DNA of 64,000 nt, taken from positions 15,274,666-15,338,665 of the forward strand of contig NC_074712.1 in the NCBI RefSeq assembly GCF_947242115.1, given 5' to 3'. The DNA is from Biomphalaria glabrata (taxonomy: Eukaryota; Mollusca; Gastropoda; Planorbidae). Below, one piece after another: positions 59,801-64,000 of this stretch. A model generated the notes under the pieces. The model did no database searches, was not told the DNA's origin, and saw only the letters and a list, made by a program, of their open reading frames with translations. The first letter of the stretch is position 1, and each line of letters starts with the position of its first letter. The position numbers and the translations under genes are program-made.

Positions 59801-62018
59801 TGAAAAAACGCTTTAAACTAAATCTGATATCATCTTCTACCAAGCATTCCTCATGTGGCAGATAGGGGAAGAATCCTTAGAAATAAGGGTTAGCTGTGAA
59901 TAAAAAATAACAGAGGACCAACTGATTTTCTATAATGAAGAAGGGGGTGAGGTACCGGTATTCAATGGTTGAAATTTATATCCACTCAAAACATTTCAAG
60001 GAAATTATTGTATGTGAGTATAAGACGCTATAACTGAACCTGGATAGATGAAACTGGTCAGTTAGAGTAGTCATTCACCAACCGTTAGCTTGCAGATGAT
60101 CCTGGATGATCAAAGGAAAAGCAGACTGAAGTAGAGTCAGATTTTTGTCTTATTATTTGAAAACTATGAAATTCATTCTATTATTGAAGTTCATTTATTT
60201 TTATTTCAGGTATTTTGTGCACTGCTTCTCTCGCCATCTTACGGGCTACAGCACTTCTTCCATTTTTCGTCTATTGGTACACAATTATTGGCATCCTCTC
60301 CATACTATGGTTATATATTGGCTTTGTCCTTGTTCTCTGCGGAAACAAAAAGCCTTCTGTTGGGGTAATGATGTTTTCAGGTTACACATTATTATCAGTG
60401 CACCTAATTTAACATGTAAAATTGTATTGAAAAAAAAGAAAAAACACTTGAAATTTTTTGTGAGCAGCCCATGCATAAATTTAAATTGTTAATAACTTGA
60501 AACTTAAATTACCATATCACAAGCCCTGTGAATCAAATTAATGAAGGCTACAGTATAATAAAAACACTCTCAAGTCATTTCTTTTACTTAACACTCTTAG
60601 TATATATTTTCTTTTGTTAGCTCTCTTAGATGTGATCTTCAACTTCTCTTCTGTGGTCATACTTATATTTAAGGCCTTTTTGAACATCCATATATCTTAA
60701 TCTTAGCAGACTGTGGATTGTAATTATCACCTCACTATTTTGGGAAATACTTAAAAGGGAAGGAGGGGGAGTTACCTTTCTAAATTTAGATATTTAATAT
60801 TTTTAGTTTTTGGCACATCGGCACAGTTTAGACCATCTCGTGCCCCTAAACCCTCAATGGTTACTTCCCCTTTATAGCACTGGATTTAAATGTTATACAT
60901 CTAGGTTATTAAAAATAGGGTCCATTCATAGCTCAAATAGTAAAAAAAATAGTAAAACTTTATATAATTTAATAAAAATGTTGTACATATCTATTTACAA
61001 TTACTTTGCCCTATCTCAAATCAAATTTTTATGATCAACCCCACCTCCCAAAGCCCAGTACTTTCCAAGGGCCAACATAACCAAACAGATTAGATTAGAA
61101 ATTTTGTTGGCAGAAACTCTGAAAAAAAAAAAATCATTACAAAGTTGTCATTGCTGGATAAGAAAGTTTATTCAAAGAGTACTTGGAGATGAAATGTTTT
61201 TAAAAATGCTATAGTCTGTGCTTTTTTTTTGTAAAAGAATAGGTGCTGGTACTCAGTGATGGATTGCCTGCTTTTAACTATGAATAAATTAATAAAAAAA
61301 CGTTAAAATACAAGAAAAAAAATATTTTTTTTACCCACATTGAAAGAGGTGCCAATACGCTGTACTGGTGTGTACTGTCACAAAAAGAAGCACTGGCTAT
61401 AGTTAAAAATACCAACTCATTTACTTGTTCACAAAACACTCTTTAATAAAAGATTACTTTTGATAACTGTCATAAATAAACAATAAGTCTAATGGTAACA
61501 GGTATATGAAAAAGAAATATAATTATAATTTCATTAAATCTTTCTTTTTTTTGTAGTCCACAATTCAGACAGTACAGTACACTGCTGAACCTCTAGGCCC
61601 ACAGAATGTTGCAGTCACTCATGGTTATGGTCAGCCCATGTTTACACACCAATATGCTGTCCAGACACAGCCCTTACTATCTGCAAGTGTAACACCACAA
61701 GCTGCTCCTCCCCCTTATGCCCTGCCACCATCTTACCCAGCCCCATATATGAACCAAGTCATCTCTGGATACACTTATTTGCCCCCTGCATCCTACGGTC
61801 ACCCTTCAGCGCCCTTGCCTCCAGCTTCATATGGTCTTCCTTTGGCTCCTTCAGCAAGTGCTCAAGAATACTCTCACAGTGCAGCCTTATATGGACCCTC
61901 AGTGTCTGTGCAAAGCAGTCAACAACCTACTCAGAGCTCTTATGGAGGACCCTCGCCAAGTGTGGCAGTTTACAACCGCCCCCTGCCAAGCGCCCCACAC
62001 AGTGAGGATAAAGTCTGA
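55464..62018 (+). CDS. Four-helix membrane protein with PPxY-containing tail, complete (4 exons)
   Basis: Exons 55464-55635, 59204-59347, 60210-60364 and 61557-62018 sum to 933 bp, 310 residues plus TGA. The phases (1, 1, 0) agree at each GT-AG junction. Helices lie at about 31-49 (KIGLAVSCVSFVMFFLGDV), 60-82 (AKVFFVICLASYLVTLGVAV), 98-117 (ILCTASLAILRATALLPFF) and 127-149 (WYTIIGILSILWLYIGFVLV). Residues 158-310 form a low-complexity Q/P/S/Y-rich cytosolic tail, with PPPY at 208-211 and PPSY at 214-217. Such PPxY motifs commonly bind WW domains of NEDD4-type ubiquitin ligases. Several ASYG/APLYG-like repeats follow. I do not recognise the family. A tetraspan adaptor or trafficking role is only a guess. 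The ATG at 55464 is chosen because an in-frame stop lies just upstream. Intron 1 carries many repeats. Confidence 0.82.
55996..56265 (-). repeat. SINE family 1, full-length with target duplications
   Basis: On the minus strand the head reads GGAGGCGTGGTGGCTAAGTG with a B-box-like region. The 12-bp duplication CCTGGCCTAACT is exact at 55984-55995 and 56266-56277. It lies in intron 1 of the four-helix membrane gene. Confidence 0.92.
56730..57100. mobile_element. Possible hAT-like MITE containing a (TA)n run
   Basis: CAGTGTTTCCCAAACTTCTG begins at 56730, and GGGTGGGAAACACTA ends near 57100 in inverted orientation. No convincing 8-bp duplication was found, so the pairing is tentative. Confidence 0.4.
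56774..56872. repeat. (TA)n microsatellite
   Basis: A nearly pure AT/TA run with single-base slips at about 56807 and 56854. Confidence 0.97.
57320..57710 (-). mobile_element. LINE fragment (reverse transcriptase C-terminal part)
   Basis: On the minus strand the frame reads MRSLVMDIYVCESWILIVEL, LKSYRKILAITYKDSITNEG and IRRLIQR. These are counterparts of LLYGCESWTL and RCFRKILGISYKDHVTNEEV in common LINE ORF2 proteins. It is decayed and lacks the catalytic region. Confidence 0.75.
57843..58440 (+). mobile_element. Rearranged relative of the 11-16 kb TIR element
   Basis: ATGAGTGTTTCTCCAGTTCT at 57844 matches the TIR of the large element, and similarity continues to about 57955 (TTTCAACTGTATTCACTT). 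A second match lies at 58370-58430 (AGCTCAATTTAAAATAATGG, GACACTGTAACACCCATAAC), which includes the subterminal motif. Between them lies about 400 bp absent from the other copy. That insert has an open frame at 58030-58341. No right terminus was found. Confidence 0.65.
58075..58341 (+). pseudogene. Unrecognised open frame within the TIR-element relative
   Basis: Preceded by a polypyrimidine run and AAG (acceptor-like), the frame reads KHTCFYNETAGGHLQKLRDT, ENPLLRTDAESEKKILINHW and ILALDLAKYVGHSWGCVV, then stops at 58339-58341. The composition is protein-like rather than random. I do not recognise a domain. It could be a captured exon or a piece of an element-encoded protein. Confidence 0.35.
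58863..59042 (+). repeat. SINE family 2 copy
   Basis: Contains GGTTCAAACCCTGCCTGC, CCCATCCCCCGTCATCCTGC and GGGAAGTTTGGAC. The head is decayed. It lies just upstream of exon 2 of the four-helix membrane gene. Confidence 0.8.
61216..61395. mobile_element. hAT MITE, 180 bp, with exact 8-bp target duplication
   Basis: CTGTGCTTTTTTTTTGTAAA and, at the other end, AAAAAGAAGCACTG are inverted. The duplication GCTATAGT is exact at 61208-61215 and 61396-61403. The interior matches the element at 42908. It lies in intron 3 of the four-helix membrane gene. Confidence 0.88.
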
Positions 62019-63760
62019 AATGTTATTGAAACGACCAGTAGCTTCAAAACTATAAAGACAAATACTTACATTATTGTAAATACTAAAAAATAATTAGTAC
62101 AATGTTTACTTTAATTAGAGCAAAAATAGTACTTAAAAAAAAAAAGACAATATCACTTTATACAACTTATACAGTGATTACTTTGCTCTTAATAACTAAT
62201 GAAGGATAGATTCTTTTTTCACATTTTTTTACCTCCTCCCCCCTCCCCACCCTGGTTAAGCAAATGTATAAATCTGCTAGAATTTATAATGTTCTAATGG
62301 TAGGCCTTTAGAGACCTAGAAGATGTTTAATTTAATTTATTTAAGTCTTTAAGGAATAAGGCCTACATGTAGAAATACCCAAAGATATATAGTCTGTTCA
62401 AGATATAAAAAAAATTTTGAGTTCTCTATCCAAGTTTAAATGAATGTTTTTAATACTTTGAACAATTTTAACACTAAAACTAGAGTGTTCAACTTGAATA
62501 GAGGTATTGTAAAGGAAAATAACATTAGTTAGTGTATTAATAGGCTTTGTATTTGTTTATTTTCTTTCTTACCTACTAGATAGTCCAGCCATTAGATATT
62601 ATAAATGAGGTAATCATTTTTTGGATTTTCAAATGTAAAAAAAAAACATTATGACAAATATTGGATGATAAAGTTGTTTTTGAATATTTTGAAAATTGGC
62701 CATTCAGGGGATTAGTATAATAAGTTTTAAGAGCAGTTTTATTTCAAATGTGCAATAAGAAGTCTGTAAATAGTTACTTTAAATGTTGTAGACTTTTTTT
62801 TTTTAACATTTACAATCAGACAACATAGATAATTAGATACACTTTTTCTTCATGATATGCTGGTTATGTATCATAAGTTAATGTCTGTTTTTTTGTGTGT
62901 TAATATTATAATAAACCTCTAAACCAATTGTTACAATTTCACATGCTGGATAAAAAAAATGTCAGCAAAAATTAAAGAAATAAGAATGAGTATTGCAAAT
63001 AGAACAACTAGTAGTCCTTGAATTTGCACAAATGTCATGCAATTGTCCATTTATACTCAAACTTTAGAAAACATTTTAATAAATTAGTAAGTAATCAATA
63101 TTTTTTACTCTTCCCCCCTTCCCTTTTTTTTTTTTAGAATTATTTTCTTGAACTAAAAAAATGGAAATGCTAGAGTTAGTGCAAATGATTTTTGATTGTG
63201 CATTCTTTAAAATACAAAAACAGTATTAAAGCAACATCTGTAGTTTGAAAATTTGATTCTTCACCTTAAATTAAATGTGCTCCATTTATCTTGATATGAA
63301 AGTAGAATTAAAAAAAAATTTTTTATACAAAACATTTTTTAATAAAAGTTTTTTTTTTAACATCATTGGAAAATTGATTTAAATAGTTGATACTGTAAGA
63401 CATTTTTGTAGTTGAGCTTTGACATGTCCTTAAGTATTCTTTTGGTGCCACAAAACCTTGATGTCTTTCCATATGTATTAATTAACAAAATTATTTTTTT
63501 TTATGTATTAAATTAAAAGGGTACATCACATTGTACACTGTTGTGATAAGATTTTTGTTTTGTTTTACCTGTATGAATCTCTTCTTTATAATCTTTAATT
63601 TTTTATTGTAAATAGAATTTTAATTAACATTTGTATTGTAAGTTACACAATTAAACTGAATAGTTGGCAAGTACATATAGTGCTTGTAATCTTGCTGATG
63701 TTATTTTGTTAAAATTGTGAGGTACAACACCATTAAAATTGAATAATAAAATAATTTAAA
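62019..63760 (+). other. 3' UTR of the four-helix membrane gene
   Basis: AT-rich non-coding sequence after the TGA. The most convincing end is near 63740-63760 (GAATAATAAAATAATTT followed by an A run). Earlier AATAAA-type signals exist near 62910 and 63340. No repeats of note were seen. Confidence 0.5.
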
Positions 63761-63920
63761 AAAAAAAGGAAACAGAATTGTAAATGTCATTTAATTGCAG
63801 CTTTTATGTTCAAGTACAGAAACATTTCATAGCAACAGCAAAGCTACATACAAATCCAATTTGTAAATTAAATCCATACAAAAACAAGCAAAAGTAAAAA
63901 AATAAATTAATGTTTACACT

Positions 63921-64000
63921 TCATTCACCAGCTGACTCTTCTTGAATAGGATCATACACTGATTTAAGTTGTAGTTCCTTAAATAAACTTTCTTTACTCT
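63921..64000 (-). CDS. C-terminal end of an unidentified protein (cut by the window edge)
   Basis: On the minus strand one frame is open from the edge to TGA at 63923-63921. It reads SKESLFKELQLKSVYDPIQE followed by ESAGE. The acidic, non-repetitive composition and the position of the stop look like a real C-terminus converging on the four-helix membrane gene. It is too short to name and could also be a chance frame. Confidence 0.45.
   Translation of the reverse strand, partial: SKESLFKELQLKSVYDPIQEESAGE

Overview
This is a eukaryotic, AT-rich, intron- and repeat-rich window, most likely from a mollusc. Gastropod, and perhaps freshwater pulmonate, is my inference. It rests on the gene content (a short-intron TBC1D16, a BFAR orthologue, an animal HtrL/YibB-type protein), several tRNA-derived SINE families, and RTE/Jockey-type LINE remnants. 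No rRNA, true tRNA gene, CRISPR array or bacterial-style operon was seen.

Five host genes can be supported. (1) The last two coding exons of a TBC1D16-like Rab GTPase-activating protein lie on + at 615-1333. (2) A complete five-coding-exon gene on - (5270-16834) encodes a 382-residue type II membrane protein with an HtrL_YibB-type domain. It may have a 5' UTR exon near 22.05-22.2 kb. (3) A complete nine-exon BFAR (bifunctional apoptosis regulator) gene on - (31636-45269) encodes about 420 residues with RING, SAM and membrane segments, and has one GC-AG intron. (4) A complete four-exon gene on + (55464-62018) encodes a 310-residue four-helix membrane protein with a proline/tyrosine-rich tail carrying two PPxY motifs. 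I do not recognise its family. (5) The C-terminal 25 codons of a further gene lie on - at 63921-64000, cut by the window edge. For genes 2 to 4 the reading frames close exactly when the exons are joined.

The rest is introns and intergenic DNA filled with mobile elements. 7.5-10.8 kb holds a SINE, a LINE insertion with an internal inversion and matching target-site duplications, and another SINE. 10.95-16.1 kb is one large TIR DNA transposon with a motif array in both subterminal regions. 19.1-21.65 kb is a second TIR element with its own repeated subterminal word. 22.7-26.4 kb is intergenic, with a TA microsatellite, a possible LTR fossil, a hAT-type MITE and a SINE. 27.0-27.5 kb is a 52-bp minisatellite. 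The BFAR introns carry a hAT remnant, an 800-bp element with 9-bp target duplications, hAT MITEs, SINEs and LINE pieces. 45.3-55.4 kb is a repeat graveyard: a hAT element with perfect 8-bp duplications, LINE pieces, a SINE nested in a LINE, and a 2.1-kb element with 12-bp inverted ends and an internal array of hairpin-forming units. The 55.6-59.2 kb intron holds a SINE, a TA microsatellite, a LINE fragment and a rearranged relative of the 11-16 kb element.

The host genes show no common pathway, as expected for an animal chromosome. The most novel-looking items are the 5.15-kb TIR element with its GTGTCCC/GCGCC motif array, the 2.1-kb hairpin-array element, and the animal HtrL_YibB-type gene.
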